A DNA stretch of 64,000 nucleotides, taken from contig MCGO01000104.1 in the NCBI GenBank assembly GCA_002104985.1, forward strand, positions 62,001-126,000, read 5' to 3'. Below the pieces are notes generated by a model. That model did no database searches. It was given only the letters and a program-made list of their open reading frames with translations, and was not told the DNA's origin. The stretch comes from Rhizoclosmatium globosum. Taxonomy: Eukaryota > Chytridiomycota > Chytridiomycetes > Chytridiales > Chytriomycetaceae. Of the stretch, positions 38,897 to 50,772 are shown piece after piece (the stretch's first letter is position 1; the number at the start of each line of letters is the position of its first letter). The position numbers and the translations under genes were made by a program.

Positions 38897-41800
38897 TCAC
38901 AACAATAATTTCTTGGTTTCATCTTCCGCAACTCCAATTTGATTAACGTCCGTGTAACCTGCAAACAACAACTCCATTTCCTTCAACTTGCCAATTTTCT
39001 CTGCCTTTGCCATCATTTCTTCGTGCAATTCAGTGAACTTCTTCAAACGCATTAGAGCACGCAACACACGCTTCGGGTTCTTTCCTGTCGCGATTCTCTT
39101 ATCGTGGTATTCTTGCGACCATCCGTAAATACCGGGGTATTGAAGCGAAATCGAGTGTCCGTGACGGTTGGGCAATTCTCTGCTTGCGACTGCTTGCTTC
39201 AGAACTGACTCCTTGACTAGCAATAGAATGGATTCCCCAACTTTCTTGAAAATACCCTCTAAAGTACTCCACGACCTCCTCAAATTACCCGCTGGTTGAG
39301 ACGTCCAATTACCAATCACTATAGCAAGTCCAACAGTGGGTAAAAGAGATTCCGGCACATACTCCAACAAATTCAATGCATCCATGCGAGAGAATTTGTA
39401 ATCACGATCATGCAAGGTGACTTTTAAGCAACCCAACTTGGCGGAAACTTGTTCCACATCTTCATCCGGCCCAATAGTCTCCATCAAAGTCTCAAACATC
39501 TTGAAAAGTTCCTGCGTTGCCCACTCCATTCGCTGCTGACTCCATTCCCTCATGTTCACTTTGTACGCGTCCGAAACGATATCACGCCCCAAAGATACCA
39601 AATCCAATTCCGCAGCATTTCTTATCCAAACAGGAGGGGAAACAGTGTCGTCCAACAAATATCTTCCTGTGCGTTTCCCCACAAGCACACTTTCCAGCAT
39701 AATTTCCCACAAGTCATCATCATCCACTAACGTCTTTGCTACATTGATTGCTTTGATTGGATCAGATTCCTTGACATCTGCCAGCAAAATAAGCTCCATT
39801 TTTTTCATCAAATCGACAGTCTTGATACACATTTTGGACTCAGCGAGTACGGCTGCCAGTCTATTACGAGCCAAAGAACTGACTCCCACCAATCCCTTTA
39901 CATACAATTCGGCAGGGTGCAATTGAGCAATGGAATCATACCCGAATTCTGAATCAAAGTCCATGAAACAGTTTGCAATACGAAGTGGATCCACGTGTGC
40001 TGTATAACTGGCAAATCCACCATCACGAACCAATCTTTCATTTGCGTCATTGAATCCGGCAACTGCACCCGCGCTCACCTCCTCAAATAACATACGCATC
40101 GACGCGGCTTTATCTTTTCCAGTCATTGATTCTCCATTCTTGCACAACCTCAGCACGACAGCTGCCAAAAGCTTCGGAATCGCATCCACGGGGTTCATTC
40201 CTTTGCCTTCTTTCAAAACCTTCAAGACAGACACAGCTGCAGGGGTTGTGTTCTTTTGAATGGACCAAACGAGAGTACGAATAACTTCCCACAGTGCCGG
40301 CGGCATTTGCAGATGACGTAAATCGGTTAGTTCAATGTCTGGATTGTTCATTAGGTACAGAACACAGCTGGATTGGAGCCCTGGTGCAAGGGAAGGGAAT
40401 ACTTTGAGACCACCAGAAACCAAGTATCCTTGAATAAGACCATGAAGAGATGGAAGCGCCGTCAATATTTGATATGCAAAAGTGAGAACCGGATCATTTG
40501 GATGGGCAAGGATTGCAGCGGATGTATATTCCTTGCGAGAGAGCGGATCGAGATATGTATCAGAGCCATGCTCAAAACGGAGTTTCATTGCTGTTGATGC
40601 GTTCATAGTTGAAGCAAGAGAGATGTCATTAATGCGAGATGACCATGCGTCGTTGAAGTCAGTTTTTCCAAAAGAATCCAAGGGGAATTTAACGTTCACA
40701 AGACGAACCATACAAAGTTGCATCACAATGTCCATCCATTTCATTAGTTCCTGTTAAAGTTGATTAGTTTTGATGACAATAAATGGGGATGCTTACCTCA
40801 TCATTTCTGGGAACTTCGTCAAGGCTGAGAACGTACTCCATTACTGTCTCCAAGGTAACAATACACTTCATTCCAGATTCGTCTGTCAGTGCCGCCACGT
40901 TTCCATCCACACGAACTTCAAACTCAGCAAGCTTTTCCAACAACACACGATCCATTTTGTTGACGTCTTCAATACCAGCAGGAGGAGCGGCGTATACTGC
41001 CTTCAAAGACTCAATAGACGCATCAAACATGGCTTTGTCGAATAAATATTCACGCCCAAGGCCCCTGAGAACAGATAACAACATCACTTTGACAGACTCA
41101 ACAACCACAGCAGACTTGACAGTGCGGATTCTTTTCGATGCCTTCTTTCCCGAGAATCTATCACATGTGGTTTCCAACAGACCAAAGACCGCCTCAGTGT
41201 CAATGGGTCTCGATTCAGCAGACCTTGTTAAAACCTGTAGTGAGACACCAGCATCTGTTTCACGAATCTCGAATGCATCTGGGTCAATTTGGAGGACGTG
41301 AAATCCTCGCAAGTGTTGGGCAGTATCTTGAGCAAGAAATGTAGAAGCTTGACGAGTTGTTGACAGATGTTGCATGGTTTGGAGAATGTGCAACAGCCCT
41401 TCAGCAAGAACTGTGCTGGAGACACCAGATGGAATGAGACAGAGACCACCAGTTAATAGAGCTGCTTGTTGGTACCATAGAGACTCGCGTGGACTGTACA
41501 AGATAGGAACAAACGTTACATTTACCTCCCCCACAACCCTATTCAAAACAGAAAAAACGTCCGAATCCGAAAACCCACGAGTTTGTAACCAAAGCTGTTC
41601 ATTTTGCCTTTCCCTCCCTTCACCAAAGGCACGATGATGGGGCGGTGCATCGGTGATGATAAAAGCAAGGACGTTGTCGGTGTGGTCGAAGTTCAGTTCG
41701 AGTTGGGCAACTGCTGCTGTAACGTTCTCAGGGGCGTCGTCTCCATGCGCCACTTCGAGGGGATGGTCAATTGGACGAGACAACTTCAAGTTTGCAACGT

Positions 41801-42117
41801 ATTCAAGTAGTTCCACGTTTGTGAGGTTCGGTTTACTTGTGCAAACGAAGCAAGAACGTGCGTTTTCAGTGAAACTCCAAATGTGGACTTGGACGCCAGG
41901 TCGCTCGGTCGCACAGAAGGTCCGCATCATTTGCTTCACACCTTCGATTTGGTTGCCCACTGTTGATTGAAAAGGAAGTTAGCGCAGTTTTACAGAAAAG
42001 GAGGCACCCACTTGATCCAGTCACATCCACTATAAAGACAGCATGAAGGGGCTTACAGTCGTTTGCTGCACCCTCGGCAGAGATGGGGTTAGTGGTCGTG
42101 GTGGTGGATTCTGTCAT
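38897..42117 (-). CDS. VWA-domain protein of unknown function (1,040 aa)
   Basis: Exons 42117-42012, 41959-40797 and 40750-38897 join in frame. The N-terminal 230 residues form a von Willebrand A fold: VFIVDVTGSMGNQIEGVKQM carries a D-x-T-x-S-type MIDAS metal site (completed only after splicing), and NVLAFIITDAPPHHRAFGEG gives the second acidic strand. The remaining 800 residues are mostly helical, with no membrane helix or signal peptide and no domain I recognise. MIDAS VWA proteins of this kind usually act as intracellular complex scaffolds, but nothing here fixes a pathway. The stop at 38897 lies 50 bp from the convergent QNS1 stop. Confidence 0.75.
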
Positions 42118-43696
42118 TGCAAGAGTGTTTTGTTTTGAAGGTGAGTCGCAGTTTTTGTTTTTGTTGGGTTGTGGCGAAGTCCGAAAAAGAAGTCCGCAAT
42201 CTTCCTTTCCTTATTCATAAATGGTTCACGAAAGCCAGTTCAGGAGACAACGTGTAAGGTCTATGGATCTTTGCGTTACACATGTTGTCTTCATTGGTCC
42301 TCCATTGTCAACAAAACCAATTAAACGCCGTCTCTTTAAGTATTCAACTTATCGATTCTGAGATCTTAACCTCATCAAGTGTTCTTTCAGTATTCTTGGT
42401 GTTGATCAGATAAAAGTAAAGATTGATGACAGATGCATGTATTAGTCTAATCTTTTCATTGAGAGAAAAGCTTTGGGCAGGGAAACACCGAGGCATTCTA
42501 AACTCTCGAGTTCAACATATGAATGAAGTTACACAATAATATGCCTTCTCGGAACCGAAACGTATCTGAGACCGCGTCCATCCCCGCCCATCAGACTATT
42601 GTCGATAGGTCGTCCTTAGTGAAGGAGAACTCCTGAACTGAAAGTGCTTAGCTGGCTCAGAAAATTTCGAACAAGTTGAAGACATAAAGAACTTCACGCA
42701 TGTCCGAGAATAAAACTTTTCATTGAATGTTTTGTTATGTATGTTGTATGTTCTCTCATGAAGTGGATGTATTTTCCTTCGGAATATTCCCAGTCTATCG
42801 TCTATCCACTCTTTCCAAATTGCGCAGTGCGCAGTGCGCAGTCAAAGACGATTCTAAGCCAATCAGCGGCCAGGAAAAAAAAGGGCTCGAGGTATAAAAG
42901 AAACGCGTCCCCACACCAAACAAAGCCAAAAATCTCTCCTCCAAACATTCAAACCTGGCCCCTCCAGCCCACAGCGAAGTCGAGCGATAGAGCGAGTCTA
43001 CATGGTGCACTGAGCGATAGAGCGAGTATACAAAGCGCGATGCGCTGAGCGAGTCAACAAAGTGCGGTCGTGGGCCAAGTAGAGTAGCTACTTGGTGGGA
43101 GGTTTACGTTGCCTATCCCATTCCCATGATTGATAAGACGTTTTTGAATTCATATTGCTCGAGAGTTTTTAATGCCGCGGCCGTATTTAGTGCTCAACGC
43201 TTTTCTCTCAATAAAAAAGAATAAGAAAGATCTACTTGTTTGTTTGTTTGTTTGTTGTTTGTTTTGACACCACTCAAAGGAACCCCAAGTTCCCAACGTC
43301 ATATTCCAACTCTGACGGACGTTATAGTCGACTGCCCAAGACGCATCGGATCGAGTTCACATAGACACGTCTCGGTGTATACAGAGAATGCCATCCAAGC
43401 TCTGAACATTCGAAAGAGGTGTTTGTGTGCAGTCTCAAACTCACAATAATATGGTTCGAAACTGTACTCGACAGATGATCGAAACGTGCTGATTGATTCT
43501 GCTATCCTCCTCCTTCTCTCTTGTACACTTTTTAAGAAGTCATCCTGGAAGAGTTGGTTTGATGGCAAACCTTCAGCAAAAGTTGTGATTTGAGAAGAGC
43601 TGAATAACGCTGAAATGCATAACTTTATTATCTATTTACAAAAGATGAGAGTGAGAGAAGGAGCAGATTGGTCTGCCAGTCAACTTGCACACTCGA
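42118..43696. other. 1.6-kb region without a convincing protein gene; structured noncoding block at 42821-43095
   Basis: No long ATG-initiated, spliceable frame is visible. The minus-strand frame at 43299-43568 has no ATG start and no family match. The region does contain a three-copy heptamer (tgcgcag, 42821-42841), CCAAT at 42859-42863 and TATAAAAG at 42893-42900. It also has direct repeats of GAGCGATAGAGCGAGT at 42982 and 43012 with a partial copy at 43047, and a perfect 8-bp hairpin at 43075-43095. A (TGTT)n run lies near 43230-43260. A noncoding transcript is possible. Confidence 0.4.
42859..42900 (+). promoter_or_regulatory. CCAAT box and TATA box
   Basis: CCAATCA at 42859 is followed 27 bp later by TATAAAAG at 42893. 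It is the clearest canonical core promoter I see in the window, yet no protein-coding start follows it in a useful frame. Confidence 0.45.
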
Positions 43697-43897
43697 TTAC
43701 AGGAGTTCAGGGTGCTTCATGTGTGGGATAGAGCTGTGTGAGCAAACGTCACAGATGAGAGACTCAGCCTCAGCCTTGACTTGAGCAGAGGCAGCAGCAA
43801 CGGCAGCAGCGTGGTGGTCGATGGTTGCGACCTTGGCAGCCTTGAGGGAGTCGGCAGTGGGGCGGACAACAGCTGGAATGGAAACAAGAGCAGGCAT
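43697..43897 (-). CDS. Small hypothetical protein (66 aa, start uncertain)
   Basis: From the ATG at 43897 the frame reads MPALVSIPAVVRPTADSLK, an Ala-rich helix (AAAVAAASAQVKAEAESL) and a C-terminus with two Cys (ICDVCSH) and two further His residues, ending at 43697. A possible acceptor (TTCCAG) sits just inside the start, so the true first exon could be upstream; an alternative ATG at 44019 opens a different frame. No family is recognised. The GTAAGT near 44083 on the minus strand suggests a spliced leader exon. Confidence 0.3.
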   Translation of the reverse strand: MPALVSIPAVVRPTADSLKAAKVATIDHHAAAVAAASAQVKAEAESLICDVCSHSSIPHMKHPELL

Positions 43898-44288
43898 TGG
43901 ACGGGTTTGGTTGAAAGAATGATTTGGGCGAAGAGAAAGCGCCACGTTCCCAATTTGAGTTGTTGATTCCGTGTTGATCCGAGAAACCCTAATTTTATAT
44001 GGCGCCACACGGACAGCATTTCTCAGCTTTCCCTTTTCCGTTTATTCGATTAATAGATTGATTCTAGTGGGACTTACTTGAGTTGTTGCTGGCGACCGTG
44101 GTAGTGTGATATTTGAACGTCGAACACCTAACCCTTGTTCTTCGTTCAGGTTCTGCAATGGCGTGATACTCATGCGTCACTTCGACAAAAACAAGGAGGA
44201 ATGAGAACTTAGAATACCTGAGATAGCCTGATCTTTACAGTGTAGTCTGATTTGGTTTCTCTTTTCGCTCTCGAAAACACTTGAAAAC

Positions 44289-45080
44289 ATGTCAGGAACT
44301 CCAGTCCCACTGCCACAGTCAACAAAGCACACAACGTTGCTATACCTACATCCTTCATTACAATGCATACAGCAAGCATCCGTTTCCCCTGAATCAAAAG
44401 ACTACCACATTATGCAAAGCACAGCTCCAATCGCATCTGGATCAGTGCTGCTCGTAGAACACGTCATTCACGGCACAGAATCCCACCTCCAAAAAGTCCT
44501 CGCTGTCGATACTGCATTCAGCGATATGCTAGATCCACGAGAAGGAACAGAAGGTTGTAACGAACCAATCAACAAAATCAAACACAATGCCTTCATTGGA
44601 CCTGATGGATCCATGCGCCTGGGACCAATAGTAACACGATTCAATCACCGCTGCGATCCTGATTGTTCTGTGCGATACGTGTATGAGGAGACAGAGTGCA
44701 AATTCAGACGGCATACTCGAAAAGATGGATTCGCTGTTATTTATGCTATGCGGGATATCGAAAGTGATCAAGAAGTCTGTTATCAGTACAATTCGTACGC
44801 GCACGATCTATTTGGCTGTGATTGTGGCAGGACAGTTGAGGAACGAGATGCAATCTTGGAACGGAACCGCGATGTAGTTGGGCCGCCGATGGTGGAGGCA
44901 AATCGAAAGTTTCTCGAAGGACTCATTGGGCAGTTTCTTGACAAGAGGGAGGCGACGTGTGCGTATTGTGGGAAGGAAGTTCAGAATCTATGCAAGGGCT
45001 GTGAATCCGTGTCATACTGCGGAGCAGCCTGTCAAAGATCTGACTGGGCTGCACACAAGGTTATCTGCAAGGCAACATGA
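44289..45080 (+). CDS. SET-domain protein with C-terminal MYND zinc finger (263 aa)
   Basis: Single exon. The SET part shows IASGSVLLVEHVIHG, RFNHRCDPDCSVRY (the N-H-x-C-x-P-x-C core) and ESDQEVCYQYNSYAHD, followed by the post-SET-like CDCG. Residues about 222-261 form a MYND finger: CAYCGKEVQNLCKGC, then VSYCGAACQRSDWAAHKVIC, with all eight ligands present. The order is unusual: SMYD proteins place MYND inside a split SET domain, whereas here it follows the SET domain. It is probably a protein lysine methyltransferase; whether the target is histone or non-histone is unknown. It ends 57 bp before the PPR-like gene on the same strand. Confidence 0.8.
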   Translation: MSGTPVPLPQSTKHTTLLYLHPSLQCIQQASVSPESKDYHIMQSTAPIASGSVLLVEHVIHGTESHLQKVLAVDTAFSDMLDPREGTEGCNEPINKIKHNAFIGPDGSMRLGPIVTRFNHRCDPDCSVRYVYEETECKFRRHTRKDGFAVIYAMRDIESDQEVCYQYNSYAHDLFGCDCGRTVEERDAILERNRDVVGPPMVEANRKFLEGLIGQFLDKREATCAYCGKEVQNLCKGCESVSYCGAACQRSDWAAHKVICKAT

Positions 45081-45137
45081 ATAAATGCTGAGAGTTTCTT
45101 CCTCTCTTTCTTTTCTTTTGTTCTACTCAGTCTCCGA

Positions 45138-46975
45138 ATGTCCTTCATCGCCCACCAACTCCGTCAATACTCGCGCAAGGCAGCGATTGGCAAACTTGTC
45201 CAACAGCGATTGCAAGCCGCCGCAACTGGATCTCCACTCGAGCCTGAGCGTCCTCCGCCTCCTCCAAAACCAGTCCAAGATCCAAAACCCGATCGCCCAA
45301 CCTCAGAACCAAAGGCACCCATTCTCGTTGCTCCAGAATCAGCCGCGCTTGGACAAAACAGGATCGAATGGTAAGTTTCTACTCACAAAAACACAGCCCT
45401 TACCCTTTCCCCAACAGGTTCAGCGATCCTCACCTTCTCGCCAAACGCGTCTCCTCTCTCGTTGAATCAAAACAGCTTTGGTACGCCACAGATTTGATTC
45501 GCCGCCATAAAGGTGCTGCAAATAGTGTCGTGTATGGTCAATGGGTCAATAGTCTCGCAAAGACAAACCAGAAAGAAGCGGCTCTCAAAGCGTTTGAGGA
45601 AATGAAAGAGAATGGAAAGATTCCGACTCCACAGACGTATACGATTATCTTTGGTATTCTGATGAAGGATATCGCAAAGGCTTCCGACAAAGAACAAGTT
45701 CGGGAAATGTTTGAGAAAGTCTTGGATTTGTGGAGAGAATTGCAAGAGAGCGGAAGCGCCACTATTGTTCATGCGAATGCTGTATTGATGGCTTGTGTAT
45801 CTGCTGCCTCCAGTGGAGGAGCTGAAGTTGGGATGTTGCTCTACAAGAACCTCTTGGCGAACCGTGATGCAGTCGAAAAAGCTGGAAAGAAGTCAAATAA
45901 TCTCTTGATTCCGGATGTCGTGACATACACAACTGCATTCCGTCTCGCAGCAGCTTCGAACAAGAATCCAATGGATGTTCTTGAGAAGGATTTCATTTCA
46001 TCGAAACTGGCACCAGACTCTCCCATGGTCACGTCTCTTCTCACTTATTTCTTCAATAGTCGAGAAAAGCTGGATGCTCATAATTTTAGAGTGTTTGCAG
46101 CAGCTGCATTCAATCTTCCTCAATTAGTAATTCAAACAAAGAACGCTCGAAAGCAAATCAGTAGAATATCTGTTCCAATATCTGAGTTACTCACAAAACA
46201 TCAGAAATCGCTTCAGCTGGAAACACGAACCCTTGATCTGATATTTCGATTTCTCGTCAGAACAAGAGGGTATACAATTGGCGTAGATATTTTAGAGCAA
46301 CTTGAAAAATCCGGACAGTTGAAATCTCTCATTGATACTGGCTTGGCACGTACCTCTGTGAAACTGTACTGCGGTGCCCGAGAATACTCAAAAGTTGTCC
46401 ACTTCGTTGAACATCGAATTCCAAAACTGTTTTTGGATAACGAAGCACCTATTAAGCTGAAACAAGAGCTAGTATCTTCGATAGCTGTAAAAGCACTGTC
46501 AACAAAAACACAAGACCCAACTCAGTGGACGAAAACAATACTTGAAATCTGCGCGCAACTTCCGCCTTCCCCTGTGTTACCTCGCGTACTTTCTGATGAA
46601 GCCATCTACTCAAACACAATAACCAACTGTCTTCTAGCCTTGAGCAATATGCCTTCCCAAGATACATCATACACTATCCTCGCCGCCAGAATCGCAGCTG
46701 CCTATGCGCCAGCAAGTCTCAAAGAACTCAAAAAATCGAATCCATGGGCCCACCGTGAAATTCTTTCGGCTGCAATCCCTGCCCTCGAACAAGGCATGGC
46801 TGTGATTACTGAATACTCCAAGAAACCTATTCATTCAAAAGCCGATCTTTCAAAACGAGGTACTGACGTCGTTGGCGCAGATTTGTTTAGAATTGAAAAG
46901 GCGACTGAGAGTTCTGTTTCGAAGGAAGAGTTTTCACGATGGGAGAGATTACGACGAGAGTTGGAATCACTATAG
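45138..46975 (+). CDS. Mitochondrial pentatricopeptide-repeat-like protein (596 aa)
   Basis: Exons 45138-45370 and 45418-46975 with a 47-nt intron. The N-terminus (MSFIAHQLRQYSRKAAIGK) is basic and amphipathic like a mitochondrial presequence, followed by a proline-rich linker. Helical hairpins with PPR spacing include YGQWVNSLAKTNQKEAALKA, FEEMKENGKIPTPQTYTII and IPDVVTYTTAFRLAAASNK. The later half is helical without clear repeats. By family it would bind organellar RNA, for maturation or translation of a mitochondrial transcript. The C-terminus ERLRRELESL resembles that of mitoribosome-associated proteins, but I cannot name an ortholog. It is convergent with the MFS gene, stops 94 bp apart. 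Confidence 0.75.
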
Positions 46976-47069
46976 CAATAAAGAGAGCGTTTACAGTATA
47001 TTTATCGTGAATCGATTTTATTTGGTACAAAATACAAACAGGGGATTTATTGATAACACGACGATGATA

Positions 47070-48990
47070 TCAGTCCATTAACCTAATATTCTCATCATCT
47101 GCTACTGCTTCGGCTCTTCGTTTTGATGCCCAGACAGCAATAACTAACGATACAACAGCCGTGATTTGAATCAACAAGAAAGCCATCCACGGTGCCTGCA
47201 TAGTGACACTTGCAAACACCCACATTCTGCCGGCAATTGGTGGAGCGATAGTGTTGGCCAATGCTGCACCTGTACTCGAGAGTCCAAAGGCAGATCCAAG
47301 AGACGATGGAGCCACGCTTTCACAGATCAAAATCATAGTACTGTAAGAAACGTTAACAATACTATACTTGATCAACAAAGAATCGCGTACCTCAGGAATA
47401 CAACGGACTCGATAATTCCACTCAACCCCATCCAAATACTAATCCAAAACCATGAGACTGACGTACTGCCTCCCAAAAGTCCAAGTCCAATCGTAACTGG
47501 CAGAATTGCCGCCATTCCGAAAATGTACGAACGGAATGGACCAAACCTTGTCACAACCCATTGAACAGCAACAATCTGGAAAACGAGCCGAACAGAGAAC
47601 GGAATAGACATAGCGAACGAAGTGTCTGTTGCACTCATACCCAAACCTCCATTTTCCACTGGAGCAGAAAAGAGGAGTGGGAATGTGGAAGCCCACGACA
47701 TTGTACAAAATGAGATTAATACGTACAGTAAGATGGCGATCATGAGTTGACGAGACTTGAGTGCTGCCATGAAAAAGTTTTCTTTGCGGCGGCGGTTACT
47801 CTCGGTTGCTGAAGAAGCTGAAGTCACAGTTTCCTCATTATCGGAATCATGCTCAACAACACGACATCGCGTTTCCCGGAACAGAATAGTTGTACTAAAC
47901 CAAACTATAATACTTGATACCGCAAGGAAAATGGCCACACCCAAGATTGGCAGTGTTCCCTTCTCCCAAGTAGCTCCATTCACGAGGATACCTCCAATCA
48001 TGGGTCCAAGAAATCCACTGATTGCATATAAAAGGCCATGTAAAGTATACGCCCAACTCCGTCCAACTTCGTCTTGGTGGATATCTCCCAACGCGCCTTT
48101 TGCGACTGTGGAGTTTGCACCAAACACTCCAGCCAAGAAGCGGCAGAGCATTGTAATAAAGAACGAAGATGTTGATAGCCCGAGAATGAATGTTGCCAGA
48201 CCAGAGACGAGGAGGTTCAGGAGTAAGATTGGTTTGCGGCCCTGTCAGCAGAGTCAGGAACCAGAATAGAAACAAGTTCGGAACCCTAATACCATACTAT
48301 CACTTGCAGCACCCCAGAGAACATTTGTAGCCAGTGTCGGAAGGAAGAAGACTCCCGCAAGGAGACCTGGCATGTAAAGCGATCCTATTAGCTGTCCATC
48401 GTGATTTCAAATAGTCCCTCACCACTCTTGATTCCGATCTGCGTCTCCTTCTCGCCCACAGGAAGGTCCGCACACAACATCCGCACAATGAATGGAATGA
48501 GTGGCCGCAGCATAAACTCTGTCATGACTTCCGGAACACAGGCCGCCAAGAGGACGTAGGTTTGTGTTTTGGGACTGGCTATGGGAGATTGCACCATTTT
48601 TTGGAAGAGTTTTTCTTGTTTATTGTCACTTTCGTCTTTGAAGGCTTCGTCTGCGGATCGCTTTGATTTGGTTTGAAGGAGGATTGATGTGCCTGAGTTG
48701 CTGCCCCCGAGTGTCCTTCCGCCGCCACTGAATGCTGCACTGCTACTGCTCGATGTAGCACTGGAACTAGTTGAACCATCTTTCTTAATCGATTGCGAAT
48801 TGTTCTTTGCCGTAGCATGTTTCTTGAAGCATTTCAAGCACCGCGTTTTGTACTTTGGTTCAGTCGCTGGGATTTGGGCTGAGCAGTCGATGCATTTACG
48901 AGACTTTTCTTTGTTTGATTGTGAGTCCGTCTTTGATTCGGTCCTTGTGCGGGTTTGGGTTGTTGTGCGGGTTTGAGTTCGAGTTGCCAT
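47070..48990 (-). CDS. MFS transporter with N-terminal Cys4 motif (587 aa)
   Basis: Exons 48990-48423, 48366-48293, 48241-47391 and 47340-47070 join in frame. About 130 N-terminal residues are a hydrophilic Thr/Ser/Lys-rich extension containing CIDC and CLKC, 20 residues apart, like a small zinc ribbon. Then come 12 predicted membrane helices. The loop signature is GAASDSMGRKPILLL, made across an intron, followed by FLAGVFGANSTVAKGALGDI and GRSWAYTLHGLLYAISGFLGP. This layout matches the fungal and plant ZIFL/YCR023C-type major facilitator group. The substrate is unknown. A long charged loop (HDSDNEE) separates the two halves. Confidence 0.8.
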
Positions 48991-49436
48991 TTGTTTGAAC
49001 TTTTGTGGCGCTTGTTGTCTACCTTCCCACTCAAATAATAAGAGTACATGAAATCATTCCATGATGTCTATCCCATAATTTCTGCTGGTTTGGTCACGCG
49101 ACGTTTTGGGCGATCTCAGGTCAATCTCTCCACAAGAAAACAAAACAGGAAACAGCGATATACACGGTACCACTCAACTCGAAGCCAAAAATGAGACTCG
49201 ATATTCCTAGTGTTGGATTACAGTACTTCCAAGTAAGTCGCACATCCTTCTCCAACCCTTCCTTGTATTCCAGTGAATCTTGGGATTTACATGGTCGTTG
49301 CTTCGCCACTGATACGATCTAATCACTCGAACGTGTGTAAGCTTGATCGATTGGTTGTTGTTTCTCAATATATGCTCCGTTTACACCCAAACCCTCCGTA
49401 AATCTATTTGAATCTGAACGTACCTGCTGATATCAG

Positions 49437-50697
49437 ACTCTCCCTTCATGGAATATCCTCCAAAGTGTTGGACTTGGCAATCGCTTGAAAGAACAGTCGC
49501 AAGAGAATCTTATTGAAGAACTCAGACAGGAAAACATTGAAAATCTGATGTTGATGAGCACTTATGACCACTTGAGCAAGGCAAAAGACAGAAAGATCGA
49601 GTCGTGAGTGCAAAGTATCTGATCCTTATTCTTGTCTAACGCGTTGTGTATCTTTAGATTGAGAACAGAAATTGAACTTCTCAAGAAGCGGAACAACCAA
49701 GATACTCGTTTCCATCTCGACACAATCCAAATACACCAAGCGCTATATGAGGATACAATCAATCAGTTTAATGTCGAAAAAGACCAAAATATTTGTTTCC
49801 AAGAAGGGATAATTGGGGGATTTAAATGTTTGGAGAAATTGAATGAACAAAAGCACGAATGGGTAACCAGAAAGTGAGTTTCAGCAGGTTTACAAAATGT
49901 ATCTAAACAAATATTTTTAGATTAAATGTTGAAGTAGACTTGTAAGAGCGGAGTAGATTCTGGGACTTTATTCTAACACGTTTTTTCATAGATTAAGGAT
50001 CAAAATCGAGGAGCTGCAGAACGCAAATAGAAAATATACTCAATTACATCAAGATACCCTTAAAATACAGACTTTTCCCGCTGTACTCCATAATCCAACC
50101 AATTATCTCTCAACCAAGAAAATCAAAACTGATGAATTGAAGAGGCACTTGACCATGTGGGAGGCAACACGAATGACTAAAGAAGAAATGCAAAAAGTTG
50201 AACTAAGCAAAGACAAAGAGTTGGAAGCATTGGAGATTCTAACAACTAAAGAGTTGGAAGCAGTGGAGATACTTACGACTAAAGACACGGAAATCAAAGA
50301 AAAAGAAAAAAAGATTGACACAAGAACAGAACAAGATCATACTCGTCCCCAGCAGCTAATTAAAGTGAAACATCAGGAGAGGCGAAAGAAATTGAACGAA
50401 AACACAACATCCTCTTCGGTTTTGGGGATTTGCGCAATCTTCAACAACTACTTAATTTATATCTTGGATGTTCTCTTCAGACTTCACCAAGTTTTCACCT
50501 TCTACACTGATTCCCGAAATTACGACCGTGCCATCAAACGAGCGAAATATACCATTAAAGCCATCATTCTCAATCAAGAAACTTACCAATACACAACCTA
50601 TTATTCAAAACTTGCAAGAGTGAGCTATCGAGTGTTATGTGGTTTATGTTGTTTTCCGTGTATCATTATTTTTCTCTTTCTTATCTCCTTTACATAA
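49437..50697 (+). CDS. Hypothetical coiled-coil protein, 5' end unresolved
   Basis: Exons can be followed from an acceptor at 49436: NILQSVGLGNRLKEQSQENL and DRKIES, intron 49608-49658, SLRTEIELLKKRNNQD, then VTRK. A tiny exon at 49921-49941 encodes LNVEVD, and the last exon begins LLRIKIEELQNANRK at about 49993. The body is charged heptads, with an imperfect repeat in which LEALEILTTKE and LEAVEILTTKD lie side by side. The C-terminus ends with a strongly hydrophobic segment (CCFPCIIIFLFLISF), possibly a tail anchor. I recognise no family. The first coding exon may lie near 49191 (MRLDIPSVGLQYFQ), but the join does not keep frame. Confidence 0.5.
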
Positions 50698-50772
50698 ATA
50701 TATTTGCGAACTGATAATAAACTATACCAATATGATGTACTTTTCCTTATTTTTATTTTATTAACCATCACA

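Noticed and set aside
43070..43125. Resemblance to the 3' part of 5S rRNA (ctacttggtgggagg)
   Set aside because: Only about 15 bases fit, the internal control region and 5' half are absent, so a 5S gene is not supported.
43299..43568. 89-codon minus-strand frame with heptad-like charge pattern
   Set aside because: It begins with TTG, has no upstream ATG or acceptor I trust, and no family resemblance; left as unannotated.
43717..44019. Alternative 100-codon frame overlapping the small hypothetical gene
   Set aside because: Leu/Pro/Ser-rich out-of-frame composition typical of a shadow; the Ala-rich frame ending at 43697 looks more protein-like, though neither is certain.
49191..49330. MRLDIPSVGLQYFQ followed by GTAAGT as first exon of the coiled-coil gene
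   Set aside because: The available acceptor at about 49274 leads to an immediate stop or wrong frame; kept only as a possibility.
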